From NCBI GenBank assembly GCA_030017355.1, contig JASEIR010000111.1, positions 1 through 8,296 of the forward strand: a DNA stretch of 8,296 bases. The letters are read 5' to 3'. This stretch comes from Actinomycetota bacterium. GTDB lineage: Bacteria; Actinomycetota; Aquicultoria; Aquicultorales; Aquicultoraceae. Positions 1 to 5,285 of the stretch are shown here, piece after piece; positions within the stretch are counted from its first letter, which is position 1, and each line of letters opens with the position of its first letter. The notes below the pieces were generated by a model. It did not search any database, had not been told where the DNA came from, and worked only from the letters and a program-made list of their open reading frames with translations. Both the position numbers and the translations under genes were made by a program.

Positions 1-33
1 TTTTTAGATCCTTCGCTATCACTTAAGGACTGC

Positions 34-49
34 GGCCCTTTTAAGGGCC
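34..49. repeat. Short inverted repeat (GGCCCTT/AAGGGCC) near the left edge
   Basis: A 7-base stem, GGCCCTT (34-40) and AAGGGCC (43-49), has only two bases between the arms, so in RNA it would form five or six pairs. On the plus strand it is followed by TTGATTTT, a poor U-tract. On the minus strand, where all the genes lie, no U-tract follows. It could be a weak terminator for something entering from the left, or simply part of the repeat-rich filler downstream of cdsA. Confidence 0.35.
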
Positions 50-53
50 TTGA

Positions 54-80
54 TTTTGAATTTTTAATTTTGAATTTTTA
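54..80. repeat. AT-rich direct repeat, two 13-base copies
   Basis: The 13-mer TTTTGAATTTTTA occurs at 54-66 and again at 68-80, separated by a single A. The identical 13-mer recurs about 5 kb away at 5210-5222, in the gap between miaB and rpsB. It therefore looks like a dispersed intergenic repeat family of this genome rather than chance AT richness. Confidence 0.6.
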
Positions 81-81
81 A

Positions 82-123
82 GAGATTGCCACGTCGGCTG
101 CTTCGCAGCCTCCTCGCAATGAC
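82..123. repeat. REP-like palindromic intergenic element
   Basis: The core is a perfect 6-base stem, GGCTGC (96-101) and GCAGCC (105-110), with a TTC triloop. Flanking it, ATTGC-type arms (GATTGCC on the left, GCAATGAC on the right) can extend the hairpin with interruptions. The minus-strand reading starts GTCATTGCGAG and ends GGCAATCTC, a pattern I recognise as a very common extragenic palindrome in many environmental bacterial genomes. It lies just after cdsA. Possible roles include mRNA 3'-end protection or transcription termination, but there is no U-tract. Confidence 0.65.
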
Positions 124-145
124 AATTCTTCTTTTGCCTCCCTTC

Positions 146-173
146 GGTCTCCGGTCTCCTGTCTCCGGTCTGC
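146..173. repeat. Tandem 7-base repeat, four units (GGTCTCC)
   Basis: Four consecutive heptamers read GGTCTCC (146-152), GGTCTCC (153-159), TGTCTCC (160-166) and GGTCTGC (167-173). The array ends one base before the cdsA stop codon at 175-177. The same heptamer occurs at 5014-5020 in the miaB-rpsB gap, there preceded by AGATTGCC, which also occurs at 83-90. Confidence 0.7.
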
Positions 174-174
174 T

Positions 175-981
175 CTAAACAATCAAAAGCCAATAATAAT
201 ATCCAAACACGGCCGTAAAAATGATGCTGTCGAACCTATCCAAAAATCCTCCATGACCTCTTATTATCACACCTGAATCTTTTACTCTCAACTCTCTTTT
301 TATAGCTGATTCGACAAGATCACCTATTGGTGCAACAAAACCAATTATTGCACCCATTACCAATCCCTTTGCCAAAGCAATTGCAAAACCATCTTTTACT
401 GCAAATGGAAGCTGGGGCAGCAAAAAGATTAAGCCTAAAACAATTGCCGGCACCAAAAAGCCTGCTATACTCCCCTCAACTGTCTTCTTTGCGCTTATAA
501 CCGGAGCTAGTTTTCTCTTCCCAATAGTTAATCCAAATGCATACGCTGATATATCACTTAGCCAGGTACCTATAAAAACAAGCAACACTCCAGCTAAACC
601 AAAGCTCAGGTTATACAGCATTGTTAAATGGCTTAATGTAAGCGCTATATAGACAACGCCAGCTATTGTAAGCCCTGTGTGTGCAATGCTTCCACGCGTA
701 AATGTTTGCCAGATAAAAGCTATAACTATTGTCAAAACAAGCCCCAATATCGCACCGGCAGCACTCCCTACTAGAGCACCCGCAATAACTGATAAACTGC
801 CCAATACCCCTACTATAACGTTTGGCTCGTGGTTGCGCATCATCAGCATTGAATAGAACTCATCAAGGCACACAACAGCTATTACAGCAACCAAAACTGC
901 AAAGGAATATTTTCCTAGGAACATAAATAACAAGATGAGTGGAACCCCAATAAGGGCGCTAATTACTCGATCTTTAAGCAT
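175..981 (-). CDS. cdsA: Phosphatidate cytidylyltransferase (CDP-diacylglycerol synthase)
   Basis: The enzyme makes CDP-diacylglycerol from phosphatidic acid and CTP in the cytoplasmic membrane, the precursor of the major phospholipids. The 268-residue protein is almost entirely hydrophobic, with several membrane segments (about 8-36, 53-95, 105-140, 171-190, 205-222, 252-268). The C-terminal family signature is complete at 225-251 (SAIKRE, VKDSG, RGHGG, LDRFD), and its Asp/Lys residues are those expected to bind metal and CTP. A second conserved block, GTWLSDISAYAFG and SAKKTVEGS, lies at 138-171. The length is normal. The ATG at 979-981 has AGGAG six bases upstream. It follows uppS by 37 bases, the usual order. 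The gene that commonly follows, dxr, is not seen in the remaining 174 bases, which hold only repeats. Confidence 0.96.
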   Translation of the reverse strand: MLKDRVISALIGVPLILLFMFLGKYSFAVLVAVIAVVCLDEFYSMLMMRNHEPNVIVGVLGSLSVIAGALVGSAAGAILGLVLTIVIAFIWQTFTRGSIAHTGLTIAGVVYIALTLSHLTMLYNLSFGLAGVLLVFIGTWLSDISAYAFGLTIGKRKLAPVISAKKTVEGSIAGFLVPAIVLGLIFLLPQLPFAVKDGFAIALAKGLVMGAIIGFVAPIGDLVESAIKRELRVKDSGVIIRGHGGFLDRFDSIIFTAVFGYYYWLLIV

Positions 982-992
982 TTATCGCTCCT

Positions 993-1028
993 GTGATTTT
1001 CTGGTTCTCAGTGATTTTCTAGTTCTCG
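993..1028. repeat. 18-base tandem duplication across the uppS 3' end
   Basis: Bases 993-1010 (GTGATTTTCTGGTTCTCA) and 1011-1028 (GTGATTTTCTAGTTCTCG) are adjacent copies that differ at only two positions. The second copy contains the last uppS codons and its TAG stop (1019-1021). The first copy has CAG at the equivalent place and sits just upstream of the cdsA ribosome binding site. This is best explained by a recent local duplication. Confidence 0.8.
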
Positions 1029-1804
1029 TCTAGTCCACCAAATCTTCTTTTACGCTTTTGAAAATCTGCAATGGCTTGAACAAAATCTTGCTTTCCAAAA
1101 TCTGGCCATAGTTTGTCCGTTATCCAAATTTCTGAGTAGGCAATTTGCCAAAGGAGAAAGTTGCTAACCCGGAGTTCTCCACTTGTTCTAATAAGCAACT
1201 CGGGATCGGGTATATCTGAAGTATACAGGTATTGGGTAAAAATTTCCTCATTAAAATCTTCTTTTTCTTTTCCTTCCAATATAGCCTTGCATATCGATTT
1301 TGCAGCGTCTACTATCTCAGCCCGTCCGCTATAGTTAAGAGCAATATTTAGGTTTAAGGTTTTGTTATTTTTTGTTCTTTCAACCGCATTTAGAAATGCT
1401 TCTCTCGTACTTTTTGGAAGCTGACTGATTCTTCCTAATACTCTTATCCGTACGCCTTTTTGATCAAGTTCATCAATCTCTTTGGCTAGCTGCTCTTCAA
1501 ATAGTTTCATCAAGCCTGAAACCTCGTCTTTAGGTCTTCGCCAATTCTCGGTTGAGAACGTGTAGAGGGTAATGTATTCCACGCCAAGTTCAGGAGCAAT
1601 TTCAACCACCTGCCTTATTGATTTTGCGCCTGCTCTATGTCCTGCTAGCCTTGGCTTACCTCTTTCCTTTGCCCATCTGCCGTTACCATCCATTATAATA
1701 GCGACGTGCTTCGGGATAACGCCTTTCTTTACTTCTTCTATAGAAAAGTCTTCGCCAGGTATATTAACCATACTGCGAAGACCGTCTATCTTTCTTCTTA
1801 TCAA
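1019..1804 (-). CDS. uppS: Isoprenyl transferase (undecaprenyl diphosphate synthase), TTG start
   Basis: This soluble cis-prenyltransferase condenses farnesyl diphosphate with isopentenyl diphosphates to give the C55 undecaprenyl diphosphate used as lipid carrier in peptidoglycan synthesis. Family motifs are all present in 261 residues: MDGNGRWA at 38-45 with catalytic Asp39, GHRAG at 55-59, YTFSTENW at 81-88, NLNIALNYSGR at 151-161, and the IRTSGE...SNFLLWQ block at 205-220. The start is TTG at 1802-1804, supported by AGAAGG at 1813-1818 with an 8-base spacer. The first in-frame ATG (1769-1771) would give a protein 11 residues shorter, still retaining all motifs. The gap to frr is 16 bases. 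The C-terminal codons and stop lie in a duplicated 18-base block. Confidence 0.96.
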   Translation of the reverse strand: MIRRKIDGLRSMVNIPGEDFSIEEVKKGVIPKHVAIIMDGNGRWAKERGKPRLAGHRAGAKSIRQVVEIAPELGVEYITLYTFSTENWRRPKDEVSGLMKLFEEQLAKEIDELDQKGVRIRVLGRISQLPKSTREAFLNAVERTKNNKTLNLNIALNYSGRAEIVDAAKSICKAILEGKEKEDFNEEIFTQYLYTSDIPDPELLIRTSGELRVSNFLLWQIAYSEIWITDKLWPDFGKQDFVQAIADFQKRKRRFGGLDEN

Positions 1805-1824
1805 TTTATGAACCTTCTTTTCAT
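1801..1824 (-). promoter_or_regulatory. frr-uppS junction with ribosome binding site and possible 7-codon mini-ORF
   Basis: The frr stop TGA (1821-1823) overlaps an ATG at 1822-1824 in the ATGA arrangement. That ATG opens a seven-codon frame, MKRRFIN, whose TGA stop (1801-1803) overlaps the TTG start of uppS (1802-1804). The AGAAGG sequence that would serve uppS lies inside the mini-frame. The ribosome binding site itself is well supported; translation of the mini-ORF is inferred from the overlaps only. If used, it would pass ribosomes directly from frr to uppS. Confidence 0.45.
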
Positions 1825-2378
1825 ACTTCCATGATTTCTTGTTCTTTTTTCTTTAGTATCTCATCAATCTCTTTAACGTATTTGTCTGTTAACTCATCGA
1901 TTTTCTTCTCGGCGCGCTTTCTCTCGTCTTCGGATATCATCTTCTCGTCTTCCATCACTTCAAGCTCGTCTCTTGCATCATGCCTTACATTTCTTATGCT
2001 TACTTTGCCTTCCTCAGCCATCTTCTTTACGAGTTTAACAAAATCCTTTCTTCGTTCCTCACTTAGTGGCGGGAAAGGTACTCTTATCACATTTCCATCA
2101 TTTGACGGTGTTACACCAAGGTCTGATGTCATAATTGCCTTTTCAATGGCAGATATAGCTGATTTGTCCCACGGTTGTATAATTGCCAATTGTGCTTCGG
2201 GCGTGCTTATACTGGCTATTTGCTTTAGCGGGGTTTTTGTACCGTAATAATCTACAGTAATTCTATCAAATAAAGCAGCCGACGCCCTACCTGTCCTTAC
2301 GCTAGCAAATTCACTTCTTACTGCTGCCACAGCTTTCTTCATTCTTTCTTCTGACTGCGCAAACAATTCCTGCACCAT
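1821..2378 (-). CDS. frr: Ribosome recycling factor
   Basis: RRF, together with EF-G, splits the post-termination ribosome so that its subunits can be reused. The 185-residue length is exactly typical. Conserved stretches are VRTGRAS at 27-33, YYGTKTPLKQIASIS at 44-58, QPWD at 68-71, DGNVIRVPFPPLSEERR at 94-110, and NVRHDARD at 130-137, which contains the conserved Arg near position 132 of the tRNA-mimicking helical bundle. The last third is a highly charged helix, as expected. The ATG at 2376-2378 is two bases after the pyrH stop. Its ribosome binding site AAGGGGG (2388-2394, 9-base spacing) lies within the last codons of pyrH, so the two genes are probably translationally coupled. Confidence 0.97.
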   Translation of the reverse strand: MVQELFAQSEERMKKAVAAVRSEFASVRTGRASAALFDRITVDYYGTKTPLKQIASISTPEAQLAIIQPWDKSAISAIEKAIMTSDLGVTPSNDGNVIRVPFPPLSEERRKDFVKLVKKMAEEGKVSIRNVRHDARDELEVMEDEKMISEDERKRAEKKIDELTDKYVKEIDEILKKKEQEIMEV

Positions 2379-2380
2379 GC

Positions 2381-3103
2381 TTACCGGCCCCCTTGCACAA
2401 CTGTGCCTATATCTTCACCTTCGAGAACCCTCTTGATATTGTTTCGTTTTGTTATATTAAAAACAATAATTGGAATATTATTGTCCATGCAGAGAGTTAT
2501 AGCTGTAGTATCCATCACCTTTAGCCCTTTGTTAAGAACCTCTATATAGCTTAGCCTTGAGAACCTTTTTGCGTTTGGATTTTTTTCCGGATCAGAATCG
2601 TAAACACCATCAACTCTTGTTGCTTTAAGGATTGCTTCTGCTCCTATCTCTAGCGCCCTTAATGCTGCGGCTGTGTCTGTGCTAAAAAAAGGGTTGCCTG
2701 TCCCTGCTGCAAATATTACTGCTCTACCTTTTTCTAAGTGACGCATTGCTCTGCGCCTTATATATGGCTCAGCTATTTCTTGCATTGTTATCGCTGATTG
2801 TACCCTGGTGTTGACACCTTCTTTTTCCAGAGCCTCCTGCAGAGCCATGGCATTCATTACGGTTGCCAACATCCCTATGTAGTCAGCTGTGGCCCTGTCC
2901 ATACCCCTGGCACTTGCCTCAAGCCCTCTAAATATATTTCCGCCGCCCACAACTATTGCAATTTCGATATGGTCATCATAGAGTTGCTTTATTTGCTGGG
3001 CAATTGAAAGCATGACTTCTGGATCAATACCATAACCGCCTTTTCCAGCAAGCGATTGCCCACTTAGTTTTAAGAGAATCCTTTTGAAAATGTATTTTGA
3101 CAT
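2381..3103 (-). CDS. pyrH: Uridylate kinase (UMP kinase)
   Basis: The enzyme phosphorylates UMP to UDP with ATP, the step that feeds all UTP and CTP synthesis, and is usually GTP-activated and UTP-inhibited. The 240-residue protein belongs to the amino acid kinase fold. It shows KLSGQSL at 12-18, the phosphate-binding GGGNIFRG at 53-60, GTGNPFFSTDTAAALRA at 134-150, and the ATP-site KATRVDGVYDSDP at 160-172. Length and motif order are standard. The ATG at 3101-3103 has only a weak, distant AGAGAG upstream, and the gap to tsf is 33 bases. Its position between tsf and frr is the classic bacterial order. UDP from this step serves the cell-wall nucleotide sugars that use the lipid carrier made by the uppS product. 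Confidence 0.97.
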   Translation of the reverse strand: MSKYIFKRILLKLSGQSLAGKGGYGIDPEVMLSIAQQIKQLYDDHIEIAIVVGGGNIFRGLEASARGMDRATADYIGMLATVMNAMALQEALEKEGVNTRVQSAITMQEIAEPYIRRRAMRHLEKGRAVIFAAGTGNPFFSTDTAAALRALEIGAEAILKATRVDGVYDSDPEKNPNAKRFSRLSYIEVLNKGLKVMDTTAITLCMDNNIPIIVFNITKRNNIKRVLEGEDIGTVVQGGR

Positions 3104-3136
3104 ATTTTATTTGCACTCTCTTTTAAGATGCAAGCA

Positions 3137-3736
3137 CTAGAGCGTTTCTCCTAGTTCATAGCGTACAAAACGCCTTACGCCAATATTTTCTCCAAGCTTA
3201 GCAGCAACCTCTCCCAAATAATCTTTTATTGTTATATCTGGATTTTTAACAAAAGGCTGTTCCATTAGCACAACCTGTTGATAGAATTTCTCCAGTCTCC
3301 CTGCTGCTATCTTATCAAGAACATTATCGGGTTTTCCTTCCGCTATAGCTTGAGCACGATATATTTCCATCTCTTTTTCAATAACATTTTCAGGCACTTC
3401 TTCTCTTGTCACGTAAGATGGATTACCGGCCGCTATTTGTAGCGCAACATCGTGCGCGAATTGCTTGAAATCCTCACTGCGCGCGACAAAATCGGTCTCG
3501 CTATTTACTTCAACAAGAACACCGATTTTTCCTCCAGCGTGAATATACGAATCTATGACGCCTTCTCTAGCCTCGCGGCCTGCTCTTTTGGCAAGGGATG
3601 CTAAGCCCTTTTTTCTTAATATTTCTGTAGCTGCTACCATATCCCCGTTAGCTTCTTCTAACGCTTTCTTGCAATCCATCATGCCTGCGCCTGTTAATTT
3701 TCTTAGCTCATTAACCTGAGCTGCAGTAATAGCCAT
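3137..3736 (-). CDS. tsf: Translation elongation factor Ts, short form
   Basis: EF-Ts is the nucleotide exchange factor that regenerates EF-Tu-GTP. The N-terminal UBA-like domain carries LRKLTGAGMMDCKKAL at 11-26. The hallmark TDFVAR is at 81-86, containing the Asp-Phe pair that is inserted into EF-Tu to displace magnesium. The C-terminal module ends with GENIGVRRFVRYELGE. At 199 residues the protein is far shorter than the roughly 280-residue E. coli form. It matches the compact, single core-subdomain type seen in Thermus, Thermotoga and several deep lineages, so it is complete rather than truncated. The ATG at 3734-3736 has GAGGAGGT about 10-11 bases upstream, a strong though slightly distant site. 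Confidence 0.97.
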   Translation of the reverse strand: MAITAAQVNELRKLTGAGMMDCKKALEEANGDMVAATEILRKKGLASLAKRAGREAREGVIDSYIHAGGKIGVLVEVNSETDFVARSEDFKQFAHDVALQIAAGNPSYVTREEVPENVIEKEMEIYRAQAIAEGKPDNVLDKIAAGRLEKFYQQVVLMEQPFVKNPDITIKDYLGEVAAKLGENIGVRRFVRYELGETL

Positions 3737-3747
3737 TATAACTGTAA

Positions 3748-3754
3748 CCTCCTC
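3748..3754 (-). promoter_or_regulatory. tsf ribosome binding site
   Basis: The minus strand reads GAGGAGG here, extended to GAGGAGGT, an almost perfect Shine-Dalgarno match. The spacing to the tsf ATG is 11 bases, a little long. It supports independent, strong initiation at tsf after a long untranslated gap from rpsB. Confidence 0.75.
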
Positions 3755-3778
3755 AATATTTAGTTTAACTTAAAACCC

Positions 3779-3886
3779 AAGCCAATAATATGCTCCAACG
3801 CTCAGTTACCCGCCTCCATGAATATGAAAACGGGTAACTTTCTTTCCTGGAACTTTATTTTGCAGCTTTATTTTTTGAATTGGCTT
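3779..3886 (-). promoter_or_regulatory. Nested inverted repeats in the rpsB-tsf intergenic transcript
   Basis: Two perfect inverted repeats are nested in this gap. The outer arms are AAGCCAAT on the plus strand at 3779-3786 and ATTGGCTT at 3879-3886 (8 pairs). The inner arms are AGTTACCCG at 3804-3812 and CGGGTAACT at 3831-3839 (9 pairs, 18-base loop). In the rpsB-tsf mRNA they could fold into a two-stem structure ending about 25 bases before the tsf ribosome binding site. No U-tract of terminator quality follows either stem on the minus strand. A role in attenuation, processing or setting the S2 to EF-Ts ratio is inference. Confidence 0.5.
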
Positions 3887-3901
3887 TTACACCATAACTT
3901 A

Positions 3902-3945
3902 TATTCGTCATTTGCGCTTATTCGCTATTCGCCAACATCTATTCG
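3902..3945. repeat. Degenerate TATTCG repeats reaching into the rpsB stop
   Basis: The hexamer TATTCG occurs at 3902-3907, 3919-3924, 3926-3931 and 3940-3945. The last copy covers the final Glu codon and most of the TAG stop of rpsB, read as CGAATA on the minus strand. The array looks like a short degenerate microsatellite that has grown up against, or into, the end of the gene. Confidence 0.5.
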
Positions 3946-4823
3946 TATTCTTTAGCCTCATCGACCGATTCTGCCTCTTCAGCTTTTTTAACAGCTTCTG
4001 GCACATCTTTTACGTTAACACTTAGTGTTTCTGCTGCCTCTTCCGCCTCTTTTACTTCTTCTGCTTCTTTCGCTTCTTCTGCCTTTTCTGGCTTCTCACC
4101 TGCTGCAATTGCTGCCTCCTCGGCAGTACCAGTCTCGGCTTGCCATATCTCTTTTCCTTCAAGAGCTGCATCTGCAATAACTCTTGTTATTAAAGTAACA
4201 GCACGTATGGCATCATCGTTACCTGGTATCACATAATCGATCTCATCCGGATCGCAATTAGTGTCAACAATGGCGACAATCGGTATTTCAAGACGCCTTG
4301 CTTCTTTGACAGCAATTCTTTCTTTCCGTGGATCGACTATAAAAACTGCGCCAGGAAGCCTTTCCATTTTTCTAATGCCAGCTAGATTTCGCTCAAGTTT
4401 TTTCCTTTCGGCAGTAATTTTTAGAAGCTCTTTCTTAGTAACAGTGCCAATCCCTTCTTCTTCTATCTTTTCAAGCTCCTCAAGCCTCTTTACTCTACTA
4501 TGAATCGTTCGGAAGTTTGTAAGCATGCCGCCTAGCCAACGATAGCTAACATAAGGCATTCCTGCTTTTGTTGCTTCTTCTCTGATTGATTCTTGAGCTT
4601 GCTTCTTGGTTCCAACGAAAAGAATCTGTTCACCTCGGCTGGCAACATCCTTTACAAAAGCGTGGGCTTTTTCTAAAAGCTCTAGTGTTTTCTGTAAATC
4701 AATGATGTAGATACCATTTCTTTCGGTAAATATGTAGGGTTTCATTTTTGGGTTCCAGCGGCGGGTTTGATGCCCGAAGTGAACCCCAGCTTCTAAAAGG
4801 TGCTTCATGGAAACAACCGCCAT
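3939..4823 (-). CDS. rpsB: 30S ribosomal protein S2 with acidic C-terminal tail
   Basis: S2 binds late to the small ribosomal subunit, near the platform and S1. The first signature is at 6-36, with LLEAGVHFGHQTRRWNPKMK at 9-28. The second covers roughly 157-192, with PGAVFIVDPRKERIAVKEA and IPIVAIVDTNCDPD. Residues 1 to about 228 correspond to the whole usual S2 fold. The rest, about 230-294, is a low-complexity extension dominated by Glu, Ala and Lys, making a strongly acidic and probably disordered or helical tail. E. coli S2 is 241 residues, so the tail adds about 50. The ATG at 4821-4823 follows AAAGGGGGTG with about 5 bases of spacing. rpsB heads the rpsB-tsf-pyrH-frr-uppS-cdsA cluster and has its own candidate promoter and folded leader. 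Confidence 0.97.
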   Translation of the reverse strand: MAVVSMKHLLEAGVHFGHQTRRWNPKMKPYIFTERNGIYIIDLQKTLELLEKAHAFVKDVASRGEQILFVGTKKQAQESIREEATKAGMPYVSYRWLGGMLTNFRTIHSRVKRLEELEKIEEEGIGTVTKKELLKITAERKKLERNLAGIRKMERLPGAVFIVDPRKERIAVKEARRLEIPIVAIVDTNCDPDEIDYVIPGNDDAIRAVTLITRVIADAALEGKEIWQAETGTAEEAAIAAGEKPEKAEEAKEAEEVKEAEEAAETLSVNVKDVPEAVKKAEEAESVDEAKEYE

Positions 4824-4854
4824 CGTTGCACCCCCTTTCTTGGTTTTTTTCCTC

Positions 4855-4908
4855 CGCCTGCATCAACTTCTGCCCGACCCTTAGGCACCTGAGCAGAATC
4901 CGCAGGCG
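4855..4908 (-). promoter_or_regulatory. Folded rpsB mRNA leader (candidate autoregulatory element)
   Basis: In the minus-strand transcript, CGCCTGC (4908-4902) pairs with GCAGGCG (4861-4855), giving 7 perfect pairs. Inside this, TTCTGCTC (4898-4891) pairs with GGGCAGAA (4875-4868), giving 8 pairs including one G-U, and closes a 15-base loop rich in G and C. The structure begins about 9 bases after the predicted transcription start and ends about 30 bases before the rpsB ATG. It is followed by an unused GGAGG, an A7 run and then the real ribosome binding site. S2 is known to repress its own rpsB-tsf mRNA in E. coli. A comparable role here is inference. Confidence 0.5.
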
Positions 4909-4923
4909 TGTGTAATCTGATAT

Positions 4924-4953
4924 AGTCTAGCATAAAGCAGGGTTATTGGACAA
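4924..4953 (-). promoter_or_regulatory. Candidate sigma-70-type promoter for rpsB
   Basis: On the minus strand TTGTCC (4953-4948, four of six matches to the -35 consensus) is separated by 18 bases from TAGACT (4929-4924, four of six matches to the -10). The -10 is preceded directly by TGC, an extended -10 element. The predicted start is near 4917, giving a leader of about 94 bases that just contains the folded element. No experimental support is available. Confidence 0.45.
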
Positions 4954-5044
4954 GGTCGAATATAGATACCAGGAAAGGAAACGGTGCCGTTCTTGAAAGG
5001 TTGAAAGATTGCCGGTCTCCCTCCATTTTTCACCCCCACCCTGT

Positions 5045-5206
5045 CCCCCCCCTCAAGGGGGAGGGGATTTGGTTTAGCCCCCTCAAGGGGGAGGGTATTT
5101 GGCTGTTCCCCTCCCTTGGAGGGTAGGCTTTATATCTCCCCTCCTTTGAGGGGAGGCTAGACTCTATATTTCCCCTCCCTTGAGGGGAGGGGCTAGGGGA
5201 GGGTGA
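5045..5206. repeat. Array of five GC-rich palindromic units, about 30-base period
   Basis: Five units are centred on CTCAAG at 5052-5057 and 5082-5087, TTGGA at 5116-5120, and TTGAG at 5146-5150 and 5180-5184. The first two are near-identical 30-base direct repeats (from 5048 and 5078) that read CCCCCTCAAGGGGGAGGG then ATTTGG. The last three are in the opposite orientation, CCCCTCCCTTGAGGGG-like. The best hairpin pairs CCCCTCCC (5172-5179) with GGGAGGGG (5185-5192). The family is of a type common between genes in environmental genomes. Lying just past miaB, it probably separates miaB transcription from rpsB, although no U-tract follows any of the stems. Confidence 0.75.
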
Positions 5207-5209
5207 TAA

Positions 5210-5240
5210 TTTTGAATTTTTAATTGAAAATTTTGAATTT
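5210..5240. repeat. AT-rich repeat copies downstream of miaB
   Basis: TTTTGAATTTTTA at 5210-5222 is identical to the two copies at 54-66 and 68-80. A shorter TTTTGAATTT follows at 5231-5240, with AATTGAAAA between them. Further degenerate AT-rich sequence continues to the miaB stop. I see no gene in the whole stretch from 4824 to 5285. Confidence 0.55.
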
Positions 5241-5285
5241 ATTTGTCTGCGATCGTTATTTAATTTTTAATCTTGCATTTTGAGT

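Noticed and set aside
1572..2247. Open frames on the plus strand opposite uppS and frr (1572-1811, 1831-2247)
   Set aside because: They are low-complexity Ser/Phe-rich antisense shadows of highly conserved genes, with no independent start signals.
4261..4503. Plus-strand frame opposite rpsB
   Set aside because: It is antisense to the core of S2, Ser/Phe-rich, and has no ribosome binding site or family resemblance.
4980..4993. Short palindrome AACGGTGCCGTT as a terminator or operator
   Set aside because: The arms leave a two-base loop, so the RNA hairpin would be poor, and there is no U-tract. It lies upstream of the candidate rpsB promoter, but no regulator can be tied to it.
5045..5206. 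Regularly spaced repeats resembling a small CRISPR array
   Set aside because: The units are palindromic, change orientation midway, have spacings of 30-34 bases made mostly of the unit itself, and lack unique spacers. No cas gene is present.
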